From: Cannabis sativa
Lineage: Eukaryota > Streptophyta > Magnoliopsida > Rosales > Cannabaceae
Direction of reading: 5' to 3'
Assembly (NCBI RefSeq): GCF_029168945.1
Contig: NC_083606.1
Coordinates: 17,324,041-17,388,040 of the forward strand
Length of the DNA stretch: 64,000 nt
The notes beneath the pieces are model-generated. The model saw nothing but the letters and a program-made list of their open reading frames with translations, had not been told where the DNA came from and did no database searches. This document shows, piece after piece, positions 11,286 through 23,627 of the stretch. The stretch's first letter is position 1. Every line of letters starts with the position of its first letter. The position numbers and the translations under genes were made by a program.

Positions 11286-13196
11286 TGTTGGAAATTATTT
11301 TACCAGGATCTTAGATCTACTCACAAGTATGTTGTTTAAATATCCTAAATATGAACATTCTAAAACGATAAATTAAACACATATAAAGTTAAGAAAACCT
11401 TACATTGATGCAGCGGAATTAATGTCTCCTTCCACTCAGATCTCTAACCCTTGAATCCTTTCTGTAGCAGAGTATAATCAAGATCTGAGCCCGAATGTCC
11501 TTCTTCTTCAAGTTTGATCCTTCACAGTCTTCCAATCTATGATTGAGTTACTGCTTGCTGTGTGTGGGCACTTACTCTTTCACTAGGATCGAAAAAGATG
11601 AAGGAGAAAAGAGGAGAGGTATTTCGGCCAGGTATAGAAAGTGGGGAAGGCTCAGTTTTTCTGAAGAGAGAAATTTCTGTCAGAAAAGCTTGTGAAAACT
11701 TATCAAAGCATGTATTGTGAGACTGAGCCATCACTTTCTATTTATAGGCAACTACTAGGTTTAGGTTAGGATTTATTTGGCATTAAAATAATGAAAATAT
11801 TAATTTGAAAAAGCACATTAAGTGGTCGGCCATGGTGTAGTAATGGGCCTCACTTAATTTTGCAATTTTATCAATTTTTATCTCTATTTTCTCAAAAATG
11901 CCAATTTTCCAATTCTAACCTTTTAAATGCCAAAACTAATTATTTAATAACTAAAATAGATTATTAAATAATATTGTCATTTAATTTAATTATTAATTAG
12001 ACATATAAAGTCCATTAATAAATAAATAAACCTAGAAACTCTTTTCTTTACAATTTCACCCCTCAATAGTGAAAATTCATAAAATTAGACATAGTCTAAC
12101 TTTAGAATTATAATTGATCAATCACGAATCAATTAATGAGTCTTACAAGCAGAATGTTCTCAACTAGAATGGGGACCATGGATCTATATGCTGAGCTTCC
12201 AATAAGTGAACTAAATTTACCAAGTAAATTCCTACTTATTAATTCTTCGTTGAATCCACTCTTAGAACTTAGAATTGCACTCTCAGACTTATATAGAGCA
12301 TATTGTATGTTCCACGATATCAATATACTATCTCATTTAACCATTGTTATAATCTTATTGTGATTTAAAGATCCTCTATATAGATGATCTACATCGAGAT
12401 GGGATTTCTTTACCGTTCTCACCCCTCAATGTATTTTGCCCCTTAAAACACTTAGCTACTTGTAAATGGTTTTTAGTGATCTAATAATTAGTCAGTTAAA
12501 CAAGAGCTCATCCATTTACTTCTATTTGCTAAGCTCGAAGGGAATCATCACTTGACTTCTATACACCAGTAGAAGCTATAGATTCCATATTTATGTTCAG
12601 CACTCCCACTCAATCATACTATCATGTTCCCAAAATATACGTATCACCCTGACCCAAAGGTAGGCTTAACTAATAAATCTAAGAACATGAATAGCACTCC
12701 TGAGTTGAGCCTAAGCATATCAGGATTTAGATTCTTTTAATCTTAAGATCAACTACTGATATTGACTTGGAAAGATATGTATAACGGTAAGTTTGTAATA
12801 TCTTAACTTAGTTGCAATATCGGTCCAGTCCAATGTATACTCCATACATTCGAAACTAGTATACTTTACTAATGTCCTGGAAAGAACATAACACTTACTC
12901 CAAGTGTAAGTACACATCATCGCTGATTATCACATCAGTGTAAATCCAATAACACTGATGAAACAGGGACCAAAACTTTTGATTCATATGATCACAATCA
13001 CATTCCACTGTGTTGACGATACTGTAATTGTGAATAAACATATGATCTGGATTTAACTGATTTTGTGTGTATGAATGTAATAAACATATTAAACCATTAG
13101 CATGTAAAATTCATGCAAACATCAATCACTTCAAATTTCTTATATTGATAACTAATCAGATTGTAAAGAGTTTTATTTAGGGCATAAAATCCAACA
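11286..13196 (-). repeat. 5' LTR of gag-only Copia element
   Basis: TGTTGGA...CCAACA, 1911 bp, paired with 3054-4974. It should hold the element promoter. The TATA-like box at 11738-11747 lies in the expected part of the LTR. Confidence 0.92.
11738..11747 (-). promoter_or_regulatory. TATA box of LTR promoter
   Basis: The minus strand reads CTATAAATAG. The same box, followed by a GAAAGTGATGGCT-like stretch, is kept in other LTRs of the family, for example near 3505-3514, and on the plus strand near 18721 and 21146. Conservation between diverged copies supports a real core promoter. The start of transcription is inferred to lie about 30 bp downstream on the minus strand. Confidence 0.6.
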
Positions 13197-13201
13197 TAAA
13201 C

Positions 13202-14400
13202 ATAGATTAAAACTGAGGGAGTTATGATTATTTTACTGAAACTATTTCTGAGAAGGAATATGGAGTAATGAATTACACGACTTAGCAAAAATACAAACTT
13301 TTTACATTGGAAGGTTCAGAACTAGAAGATAACATCTTCATCAAAGTTTTAGGAAATTAAAGTCTCTTTCCAATGATACCAAAATCTTTGAAATTTGAAT
13401 TATATTCAAAGAGATATTGTAATTTTACCAAAATAGTTTTGCAAGAACAAGATTCAAGAAACGAATCACATGATATTGAAGAAATCTAACTTTTTGACAT
13501 AGTATGACTTCGAATTAACAAAAAGTTTCTTCATAAAACTTATGGGAAATCGAATACGCTTTAAAACCATGTATAGATCATTAAAAATGGATGCGAATTG
13601 AGAGCGTTATTGTATTTTAAGTGAAAGTATTTTTTCTGGAAATATGAAGAAAACGAATTACAACAACAGCAAAAAGATGATAATTTTCGACATAGAAGAA
13701 CACCGAATTAGTGAATAGTTTCTTCATAAAAATTTTAGATAATGGAATAAGCTTTCCAACGATACAAAAATCTCTAAAAACGAATCAACATCAAGAGAGA
13801 TATCATCACTTTACTGAAACTTATTTTTTTTCTAAAAACGAAAAATATAATAGGTCCGAACCCTAAATAACATTTAACATTATTGAGCAAGAAAATATTT
13901 CATACCTCTTCAGAACTTTCTATTTGATGTCTCAAGCCCGCAAGCCTTGATTATAAGTCCAAAACTTTAAGAATGAAGGTAAAAAAATAAGAAAAAGTGT
14001 GGAAGGTTTGAGAGGAGCAACCATGAAGAAGAAAAAGACTTTGACTAATTGGTTTGGATAGGAAAAATAAAACTATGATAGTTTAAGGTTTTATAAAAAA
14101 ACATGTAATGAAGATTATGAGATATTGTATTTTAATAGGTTTAATTTAACTAAAAATAATAATATATAATAAAATGCTAAAATATTATTCAATCAACAAA
14201 TATCTAATTTTTTAATTTTAAAAGTATGCCCTCTATCTCGTAAATTTAGGTTCCGTTTTGACCTAGAAAACTTCCGAATTATGATATAACTATTCCTACA
14301 AAATTTATAGAACTTTGAATTATCTTTCCAATGCCACTGGAATCACTTCAATCGGAGCTCTAAAACTCTAGATATGATCATTTTACTAAAACAGTTTTTA
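13202..14400. repeat. Degenerate tandem repeat, ~190-bp units
   Basis: Units can be aligned on CTTCAT at 13336, 13529 and 13722, exactly 193 bp apart. Each has a TTTCCAAYGATAC-like core about 30 bp later and a GAGATATYRTNANTTTACT-like block. Joining 3013-3053 to 13202 adds one more unit (about 175 bp), so the array existed before the Copia element landed. A more diverged unit lies near 14250-14400. The origin is unknown. No coding frame is seen. Confidence 0.65.
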
Positions 14401-15477
14401 ATCCTACGAATTTATCCAAACCTACAAATTTTTTAAAATTAATTCCATTATAATATTATTTAATGCACTGATACAATAAATTAAACCCACTAAATAATTT
14501 ATAAAACTCTAATAGATTTTCATATTGGGCTTAAATTGAGTAATTATCCTAATTCGTAAAAACACCATAATTTTACCTTGACACTTACTACAATTTCAAC
14601 TATGTTTAGAAATCTGTCAATACTATTCTAAGCAATTATCTCTATTCACTATTAATAGAAATAAATAAAATACTTATTCTCACACAAATTGTATAACAAA
14701 TAAAATTTAAAATATTTATATATTTTTACCGGGTATTACAATAGGCGTGACTTGAAAACTTACTATGACGTCAACAATTACTTTAGTATGCTTCAACAAG
14801 CTATTTGAAATGGTTTAAAATAAAAACGGTACAAAATAATTGTACTCTCAATAATTAAAATCTCCACGTTATTATTGATATTAAATGAACAAAAAACGTG
14901 TTTAATTGTAAATTTTCCTATTGAAATCCCTTAAAAAAAATCTAACAGATAGATAATTATACCCGTTTTATAAGTTTGGTTTTTTTTAGTTAATAATTAA
15001 TATTTTGTACTCCATTTTGACCAACACCAATTTTTTTTTGTAAGGTCAACACCAAATTTAAACTCCTTTTATTGAAAAAATTAATTTTGGGTAAATTGCG
15101 GCATAAATACCTAATGTTTATGATTTTATACACTTAAATACCTAATGTTTATTTTTGGTGGCAAAAATATCCAATGTTACAATTCTCTTACACCGTGACT
15201 ACCACTTCCGTTATTAACTCATAAATATAGACACGTGGAAGAACCAAATACATTACATTTATTTATTTTATTTTAAAATTTAATATTCTTAATATAAAAA
15301 ATAAATATTGTTTGTTTTTTAAAAAAAATAAGAGAGATGCAATACTAAATTATCATAGCTAAGTGAACCAGTATAGTATATGGAACATGATTATCGACAT
15401 GAAGTGTCAATATCATGTGAAAATTGTTAATAAGAACACGTTTTTTTTTTAAACAAGTAGCATTTAGTTTATGATAT
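14401..15477. other. AT-rich non-coding stretch with a short repeated motif
   Basis: No gene is seen. Around 15105-15180 a phrase resembling AAATACCTAATGTTTAT occurs twice, with a third looser copy, followed by an ACACGTGG-containing stretch near 15230. This looks like part of a non-autonomous DNA element, but I could not find both ends. An ACCGGGTATTACA-like stretch near 14729 resembles the end of an old LTR. Confidence 0.4.
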
Positions 15478-16264
15478 TAACCATGGCAATTTAGATCAAG
15501 CAATAATAGGTTTTATAAAACTTACACATAAGCTAAAACACAAACTCCTGCAACATGTTAAATTGGATAGTTGGAAGTAGGATTTATTTAATTTTAAATT
15601 AATTAATTTAATTTCGAAAATAATTAAATAAAAAATATTTTCGGATTTTTAAATGAAATAAAATAATATTTAAAATTAAACCTGCAATTTTAAAAAATTA
15701 GGTTTCAACTAACCTAAATATCATTTCAAAAAAAAAAATTGCTAACCACCTTTTAAATTTCATGTTATTTTATAAATTAAATATTCAATAAAATAAAAAT
15801 TGATAAATAAATATCTTTTTCTGATTTTATAATTTAATATAAATAAAAAAAAATAATAAAATTTAAAAGTTAGCAAAATATCTTATTTCTATTCAAAATA
15901 TTATGATTATAGTAATCTTATTTTAAATTTAAATAAGATCAAAATATTTAAAAAAAAAAAATAGAATAATTTTAAAAAAAAAAATTAATATCTGAACTTA
16001 AATTTAAAAATAAGATTAAATAATCAAATTTAAAAATAAGAAAAAAAAATAAGCAAAAAAGATAGATTTTTACCTATTTTCAAATTCAAATTACACTAAT
16101 ATCTAAAATTAATTTAAAAAATTCAAATTAATTTATTTCTGATAATTAGATTTGAAATATGAAAACTTAAAATCAAAATACAAAACTACACAAAAAATTG
16201 AAAGTTAATTCCATGAAATAACATGAAAAATCGAAGAAAACGAAAAAAAAATTGTAAGTGGTAC

Positions 16265-16284
16265 GGACAGTATGCATACTGTCC
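16265..16284. other. 20-bp perfect palindrome in retrotransposon leader
   Basis: GGACAGTATGCATACTGTCC is its own reverse complement. It is positioned like the hairpin at 460-487 in the other copy but has a different sequence. Confidence 0.85.
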
Positions 16285-16327
16285 ACACGCCCGTATAGAG
16301 CTGCATGACCGAGTGGACACGGTGCAG

Positions 16328-16345
16328 GAGGCTGCTAGCAGCCTC
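16328..16345. other. 18-bp perfect palindrome in retrotransposon leader
   Basis: GAGGCTGCTAGCAGCCTC is its own reverse complement and lies 43 bp after the first palindrome, inside the same GC-rich island. Confidence 0.85.
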
Positions 16346-16748
16346 TCCGCGCGCGCCCAGGACGGTTTCAGACAGGCGCTCGTGTCCTGACCGAGAAATC
16401 TCAGACAGCAGGCTGTCTGAACGCGTGCATCCGAGGGAAGCACCCTCATCCGCGCGCGTAGGGTGGGTGACACCATCCTGATATTTTCTGATTTTCAAAA
16501 ATTCATAACTAATTCAAATAAAATCGAAATTGAGTTCTGTAAAAAAGTAAATTGCTTAATTTTTTCCAAACTATCCAATAAAAATAATTTCAGAAACAAA
16601 AATTCAATTATTTTTTACGAAAATTCACAAACATCAATCAATCATCATATAACACATAGATCAATATGAAACCATCCAAATCACATACAAATCGTTTTAA
16701 GTCCAAATTTCTTGCAAGAAAATCAATTACCATGGCTCTGAGGCCAGT

Positions 16749-19700
16749 TGTTGGAATTTATTTTACCAGGATCTTAAATCTACTCACAAGTATGTTGTTT
16801 AACATCCTAAATATGAACTTTCTAAAACGATAATAAACACATATAAAGTTAAGGAAATCTTACATTGGTTGTAGCGGAATAATATGTCTCCTTCCACTCA
16901 GATCTCTAACCCTTGTATCCTTTCTGTCGCAGAGTATTATCAAGATCTGAGTCCGAATGTCCTTCTCTTTGATTTGGATTCTTCACGATCTTCCAGACTA
17001 TGATTGAGGTACCACTTGCTTTGTGTGAGCACTACTCTATCACTAGGGTAATTCGAAATTGTGAAGAGAAAAAGAGAGAGAGAGAGGGGGTCGACTATAG
17101 AGAGAAGGTAGATGGCTTAGTTTTCTGAAAGGCAATTTCCTGAATTACTGAAAATAACTCTTATTTTGGTGTGAGCCATCACTTTCTATTTATAGGCAAC
17201 TACTAGGTTTAGGTTAGTAATTATTTGGCATTAAAATAATGAAAATAATAATTGGAAAAAGCTTGTACAAGTGGCCGCCCATGGTGTTAATGTTGGGTTT
17301 TGTGCCCTAAATAAAACCCATTTTAATATAATCAGATTTACTTATTAATAAAGATCAGAAATAACATTTTATGTTGCATGGTTCACATGATTTATTTCAT
17401 GATTATATATATAATGTATGAATTCTATTTAAGTCCAGAACATATGAATTTGTTAATGATTATAGTGTTGTCAGCACAGTAGAATATAATCTTAATTATA
17501 TGTTCGAAAGTTTATTCCCTGATTTGTCAGTTCACTGGATTTAGACTGACATGGTATAATTAGCGATAGGTATTCTTACACCTTGGATAAGTGTTTTGTC
17601 CTTTCCAGGGCATTGGCAAAGTTTACCAGTATCGGATGTATAGAGTATACATCGAAAGGGACCGATATTAAACTTTGATTAGATTTGTTAAAATTTACTG
17701 TAATATCTATTCAATTCAATATCACCTGTTGATCCTAGATCAAATGATCTTAATCCTGATATGGTTAGGTTCGATCTCAAGAGTATTATACATGTTCTTT
17801 GATTTGTTAGTTAAGCCTACTTTTGAACAGTCAAGGTGATACGTACATTTTGGGAACATGATAGTATAATTGAGTGGGAGCGCTAACATAAATATGGAGT
17901 CTATAACTTCTATAGGAATTTAGAAGTGAAACGATGATATCTTTCGAGCTTGGCTAAACAGAGATAAATAGTTGAGATCTCATTTCACTTCGCTGAAATA
18001 TCATTTATACGGAGCTAAGTGTTTTAAGGATAAAATACATTGAAGGTGTAATGGTAATTTAGTTCCTATTCAATGTAGATCATCTATTAGAGGGTCATTG
18101 ATCAAATTAGGATTATAACAATGGATAATTAATAGCGTATCTATATCATGGAACATATAGAGCGTTCTATATAACTGAGAGTGCAATTCCAAGTTCTAAG
18201 TGTGGATTCAATAAGGAATTAATAAGTTAGGGAATTTACTTGGTAAATTCGGTTCGACTTATTGGAAGCTCAGTTATATAGGCCCATGGTCTCCATACTA
18301 ATTGAGACCATACTGCTTGTAAGACTCAGTTAATTGATTTTGATTAATCAATTATAATTCTAAAGTTAGACTATGTCTAGTTTATGAATTTTCACTAAGC
18401 AATGGCGAAATTGTAAAGAAAAGAGATTCTAGTTTTATTTATTAATTAAGAGACTTTATATGTCTAAATTAATAAATATATTAAATGACAATATTATTTA
18501 ATAATTAATTTTTAGTTATTAAATAATTAGAATTGGCATTTAAATGGTTAAATTGGAAAATTGGCATTTTGAGAAAATGGAATTGAAAAATGATAAAATG
18601 AGAAAATTGCAAAGTGAGGCTCATTATCCATAATATGGCCAGCCACTTTGTATAGAGTTTACCATTAATATTTTTCATTATTTTAATGTCATACAATTCT
18701 AACCTAAACCTAGATGGCATTCTATAAATAGAAAGTGATGGCTTCAGGAAACTATGCACTTGCATCTCATTCCTTTCAGAGAAAACTTTCTAGCCACCAC
18801 TTCCCTTCTCTTTTCCTCTTCAATTTCGAACCCTAGTGATAGAGTAGTGCCCACACACATCAAGTGGTATCTCAATCATAGTGTGGAAGATTGTGTAGAA
18901 TCCAATCAAGAAGGAGAATCAGCATCAAAAGAAGGAGAGAAAGAGATCCAGGTTCAGATCTTGATTATATTCTGCTACAGAAAGGAATCAAGGGCTAGAG
19001 ATCTGAACGGAAAGAGTCATTATATTCCGCTGCACCCAATGTAAGGTTTCCTAAACTTTATATGTGTTTATTTCATTATTTTAGAATTCATATTAGGATG
19101 TTAATGAAACATACATGGTGTAAATCTAGATCCTGGTAAAATATTTCAACAGTTAATGGGCCTCACTTGGAATTTTGCAGTTTTCACAATTTTCATTTCT
19201 ATTTTCTCAAAAATGCCAATTTTCCAATTCTAACCATTTAAATGCCAAAACTAAATATTTAATAACTAAAATAGATTATTAAATAATATTGTCATTTAAC
19301 ATAATTATTAATTAGACATATAGAGTCTATTAATTAATAAATAAACCTAGAATCTCTTTTCTTTACAATTTCGCCCCTGCTTAGTGAAAATTCACAAACT
19401 AGACATAGTCTAACTTTAGAATTATAATTGATTAAACATAAATAAATTATTGAGTCTTACAAGCAGTATGATCTCAACTAGAATGGGGACCATGGACCTA
19501 TATTACTGAGCTTCCAATAAGCCGAACCGAATTTACTAAGTAAATTCTCTAACTTATTAATTTCTTGTTGAATTCACTCTTAGAACTTGGAATTGCACTC
19601 TCAGACTTATATAGAGCGCTCTATATGTTCCACGATATAGATACGCTATCTCATTTAACCATCGTTATACTTTTAATTTGATCAAAGATCCTCTATATAG

Positions 19701-20518
19701 ATGATTTACACCGAGAATAGATAAATTTACCGTTTCACCCCTCAATGTAATTGGCCCCTTAAAACACTTAGCTACCTATAAATGGTGTTTTAGTGAACTA
19801 AGATATAGTCACTGAAACAAGAGCTCATCCATTTACTTCTATTTAGCTAAGCTCGAAGGGAATCATCACTTGACTTCTATACACCAGTAGAAGCTATAGA
19901 TTCTATATTTATGTTCAACGCTCTCACTCAGTCATACTATCATGTTCCCAAAATATACGTATCACCCTGACCCAAAAGTAGGCTTAACTAATAAATCAAA
20001 GAACATGAATAGCACTCCTGAGATTGAGCCTAAGCATATCAGGATTTAGATTCTTTTAATCTAAGATCAACTAGTGATATTGACTTGGAAAGATACAACG
20101 GTAAGTTTATAATATCTTGACTAAGTTCAATATCGGTCCAGTCCAATGTATACTCCATACATTCGAAACTAGTATACTTTACCAATGTTTTGGAAAGAAC
20201 ATAACACTTACTCCAAGTGTAAGTATACTTCATCGCTGATTATCACATCAGTGTAAATCCAAAACACTGATGAAACAGGGACTTAGTCTTTTGAATCATA
20301 TAATCACAATCACATTCTACTGCGTTGACAATACTGTAATTGTGAATAAATATATGTTCTGGACTTAACTGATTTTGTGCATATATTAAATTTATTTATA
20401 TATATATATATTAAACCATAAACATGAAAAGTACATGCTAACATAAATCACTTCAAATCTCTTAAATTGATAACTAATCAGATTGCAATGGATTTTATTT
20501 AGGGCACAAAACCCAACA
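16749..20518 (-). repeat. 5' LTR of third copy, split by a nested solo LTR
   Basis: The LTR is in two parts, 16749-17290 and 19157-20518. Joined, they give about 1.9 kb with the family ends TGTTGGA and CCCAACA. The interruption is the solo LTR at 17291-19151, whose duplication GTTAA marks the join. The primer site at 16734-16746 identifies this as a 5' LTR on the minus strand. Confidence 0.85.
17291..19151 (+). repeat. Solo LTR of the same family, nested in opposite orientation
   Basis: TGTTGGG...TTCAACA, 1861 bp, plus orientation, flanked by GTTAA at 17286-17290 and 19152-19156. There is no internal sequence, so it is the product of recombination between the two LTRs of a former full element. 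A TATA-like box (TCTATAAATAG) lies near 18721. The 96-codon frame at 18754-19044 lies wholly inside the LTR and is probably fortuitous. Confidence 0.9.
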
Positions 20519-21582
20519 CATTAATTATTGGGATTATAACAATGGATAACTGATAGCGTATCTATATCGTGGAACATATAGAGCGTTCTATATAACTGAG
20601 AGTACAATTCCAAGTTCTATGAGTGGATGCAACAAGGAATTAATAAGTCAGTGAATTTACTTGGTAAGTTCTGGGTCTGCTTATTAGAAGCTCGGATATA
20701 TAGGCCCATGGTCCCCATACTAGTTGAGACAATACTACTTGTAAGACTCAGTTAATTGATTTTAATTAATCAATTATAATTCTAAAATTAGACTATGTCT
20801 AGTTTATGAATTTTCACTAAGCAAGGGCTTAATTGTGAAGAAAGAGTTTCTAGGATTTATTTGTTAATTAAGAGACTTTAATTAGTCTAATTAATAAATA
20901 TATTAAATGACAATATTATTTAATAATTAATTTTTAGTTATTAAATAATTAGAATTGGCATTTAAGTGGTTAATTTGGAAAATTGGTGTTTTTGAGAAAA
21001 TAAGATAGAAAAATGATAAAATGGTAAATTTGCAAAGTGGGACCCATTATCCATTCCTTGGTCGGCCACTATATGTGGATTTTATTATTTATTTTTTCAT
21101 TATTTCAATGCCAATTAAATCTAACCTAACCCTAGGTGGTTTCCTATAAATAGGTAGTGATTGCTTCAGGAAAAATATGATGCATCTCATTCCTTCAAAG
21201 AAAAACTCAAAGCCTTCTTCTTATACCCTAGCCGCCACCTTCTCTCTCTCTCTCTCTTCCTCTCTTCTAAACTGAAGCCCTATGGTGAAAGAGTGAGTGC
21301 CCACACACATCAAGTGGTATCTCAATCATAGTGTGTAAGGCTGTGAAGAATCCAGATTCAAGAGAAGGACATTCAGGCTCAGATCTTGGTGATACTCTGC
21401 TACAGAAAGGATACAAGAGTTAGAGATCTGAGCGGAATGAGACATTATATTCCGTTGCAATCACTGTAAGGTTTCTTATACTTTATATGTGTTTATTTCA
21501 TATCGTTTTAGAAGTTCATATTTAGGATGTTAAACAACATACTTGTTAGTAAATCTAAGATCCTGGTAAAATAATTCCAATA
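20519..21582 (+). repeat. Partial plus-strand LTR of the same family
   Basis: Matches roughly the 3' 55-60% of the solo LTR (from its position about 18110 onward), ending with the family's AAAATAATTCCAA-type terminus. Its left half is missing, and the minus-strand LTR ending at 20518 abuts directly. It contains the conserved CCTATAAATAGG TATA-like box near 21146. Confidence 0.8.
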
Positions 21583-22580
21583 GTCGACTAATAGTATTTT
21601 GGCCAAAAATATTTTAATATTGCTCAAAATTGTACGATTCAAGATATTTCGAAAAGTTAAAAGGGAGATCTAGAACTTTTATGTTTTGACTTTCTCTAAA
21701 ATCTGATTAGAAAATAGTCTAATTTAGGCTTGAAGTTTCATCTTTATTTTCTTGCACAATTCGCTATTTTATAGATCATCTTTTTGTGAGATTTGACCAA
21801 TTTATACATTCCAAGTGTCAAAATCTGAAATTAAAGAAAATAAGTATAATTCTATTTCAAAAAGTGACAATAAAGATGAAAATTAACTCTAAAAATAACG
21901 TAAATAATAGGCTAAAAATAGCCTAACAAATTCTCTCAGCCTAAATTCTTGACTAAAAACTAAAAACAGCACAACCTAAATGAAGCAAGTCAATCAACCG
22001 AAAACATGAGAAATTTTCAAGTAAGATAAATAACATGGTTATGAACAAAATTTCACCTATAATAATTCAATTTTTTAGTTCAATTACACTCTTGATTCAC
22101 CTCAATCTTTTATTAAGTTCATGGAACCATAATTATCACTTAACTAACAGTTGAAACAATTTATGCATGCCAATTACAACCATCAATCCACAACCCAATA
22201 TATTCCATAAGCTTGCAATACTTACTATTCTCCACTAATATAAATCAATGCACAACCAAGAATCATAAAGGTCTTTATAGGCTTGTAATGTTAGGCTTAG
22301 GTATGGGAAGTTGGAATGGTCATTTAGGCTTGCCTATACCATAAGCTTCTCCCAAATATTAATATTCAACTATTTTTGGGGACCAAACGAAACTTCCAAG
22401 AGGCCTGAAGTTGGACCCAATGCTTAGGTTGACACCTGGCCCTAGGGCCTTTCCAATTATCAAAAAATTATTCTGTGCATTTTTTCCATCATTAAAAATA
22501 ACAAAGATACAAGAAAACTCGAGAAGAAAACTACAACCACAAGGGCCTGTAAACAGAGCCCAATGCCCAGGTTGACCTAG
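21583..22580. other. Non-coding stretch, no feature recognised
   Basis: About 1 kb with no convincing frame or repeat on either strand. It is less AT-rich towards 22390-22580 and leads into the GC-rich tandem duplication. Confidence 0.5.
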
Positions 22581-22656
22581 TGCTGGGCCCAGCGCCTAGG
22601 TTGATAATCAACCTGGTGTGCTGGGCCCAGCGCCTAGGTTGATAATCAACCTGGTG
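22581..22656. repeat. Two tandem copies of a 38-bp GC-rich unit
   Basis: The unit starting TGCTGGGCCCAGCGCC occurs exactly twice, head to tail. It contains two short inverted repeats, CTGGGCCCAG and AGGTTGATAATCAACCT. A looser copy of its first half precedes it near 22561-22580. Confidence 0.85.
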
Positions 22657-22799
22657 CGCTGGTTTCAATCATCCAAATGCTAATTCTGCTCTAAGCAATC
22701 TATCTAGAATGGTCAAAAACAAAGTAAGAGACCTTGTCTTCAAGTTCTAGAACCTTGGAAGTATCAAGATGATATCCCGGAAGCTTCGAAATAAGCACC

Positions 22800-23075
22800 T
22801 TGTCTTCATTTTAATTTTGTTGTATTTTTAATGGGAGTGTTGTTGAAATTTTCACAACATGTGTATTTTTATTGTGTTGGTGAAACTTTAATATAGTGTT
22901 TGTTTATTAATTTTATGATAGTATAAAACACCCACACTGCACTGCATTTTTGGAATTTTGAGATCTTGCAGTGCGGTCGCGTTTGAGAAATTGTAAGAAC
23001 TGCATGTGCGATTTGGTTCGAAAAAATAGTTAAAACCCACACCGCTCGCAGCGTGAACACACTAAAAAAATAAAC
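22800..23075. repeat. Possible small DNA element with GCACTGC/GCAGTGC motifs
   Basis: The stretch contains CACTGCACTGCATTTTTGG, then CTTGCAGTGCGGTCGCG and CACACCGCTCGCAGCG, alternating GC-rich words in A/T sequence as seen in hAT-like repeats of plants. No clean terminal repeat or target duplication was found, so the type is uncertain. The frame at 22869-23060 is not convincing as protein. Confidence 0.3.
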
Positions 23076-23627
23076 TTAAATTTGTTCCCGTAAAATAATT
23101 TTGACAAAAATTTACTTTTTAATACTTTTTTATATCGAAATAAATATTTTTTAATAAAAATAATTATTTTTTAAATTGCTTAGTTAGTTTTAAAATTTTA
23201 ATTTCATTTTAATTTTCTTAATCATTTAAAATGATTTTTTTTAAGATTTACTAATAAACATGTTCAATCTTTCACATTTTTATTTTGAGGGATACAATTT
23301 GATAGTTATCAAAGTTTATATAGTAAAATTGCTAATTTATAAAGATACGTCAACTTTAAATAAAATAATGGGACCAAATTTAACAAAAAATACTAAATTA
23401 TTGTAAATATAAAGCTCAAGAGAAATTTTTAGTAAGTATTATATTTTAAAAGATAAAATCAATAGTGCGGAGAGTTTGGGACAAATTACTAATTATTCTT
23501 GGGCATTTTACAAAAATACTGGATTTGGGGTAATACTTTTCAATTTTACTGCCACACGGCAGAATTAACATTTATACTGTCCTCCCTTTTTTTTTCTTTT
23601 ATACTGTCAATACCAAAACAAAAGTAT

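Larger units (their letters stand above)
3054..13196 (-). mobile_element. Complete non-autonomous (gag-only) Ty1/Copia-type LTR retrotransposon
   Basis: The element is 10,143 bp and reads right to left: 5' LTR 11286-13196, primer-binding site 11271-11283, an unusually long AT-rich leader of about 3.6 kb, a 288-codon gag (6808-7674), about 1.8 kb with no recognisable reverse transcriptase, integrase or RNase H, a purine-rich tract next to 4974, and the 3' LTR 3054-4974. The 5-bp duplication TAAAC flanks it. The LTRs differ by roughly twenty substitutions that I could see plus one 10-bp tandem duplication near 4861-4880, so the insertion is fairly recent. With gag but no pol, it must have relied on enzymes from a related element. 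The only trace of pol is a Trp-Ile-x-Asp-Ser-Gly stretch downstream of gag (about 6770-6785), which resembles the start of a Copia protease. Confidence 0.9.
15478..16748 (-). mobile_element. Truncated internal leader of a third copy of the 1.9-kb-LTR Copia family
   Basis: Begins abruptly at about 15478 with sequence matching 10141-10260 of the complete element (for example a shared TAATAATAGGTTTT stretch and GGATAGTTGGAAGTAGG) and continues to a primer site at 16734-16746 and the LTR at 16749. Gag and the 3' LTR are absent, so this copy was cut off on its left side. A GC-rich island (about 16255-16485) carries two perfect palindromes. Confidence 0.8.

Noticed and set aside
18754..19044. 96-codon open frame as a candidate gene
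   Set aside because: Entirely inside a solo LTR, and the frame is not kept in other LTRs of the family.
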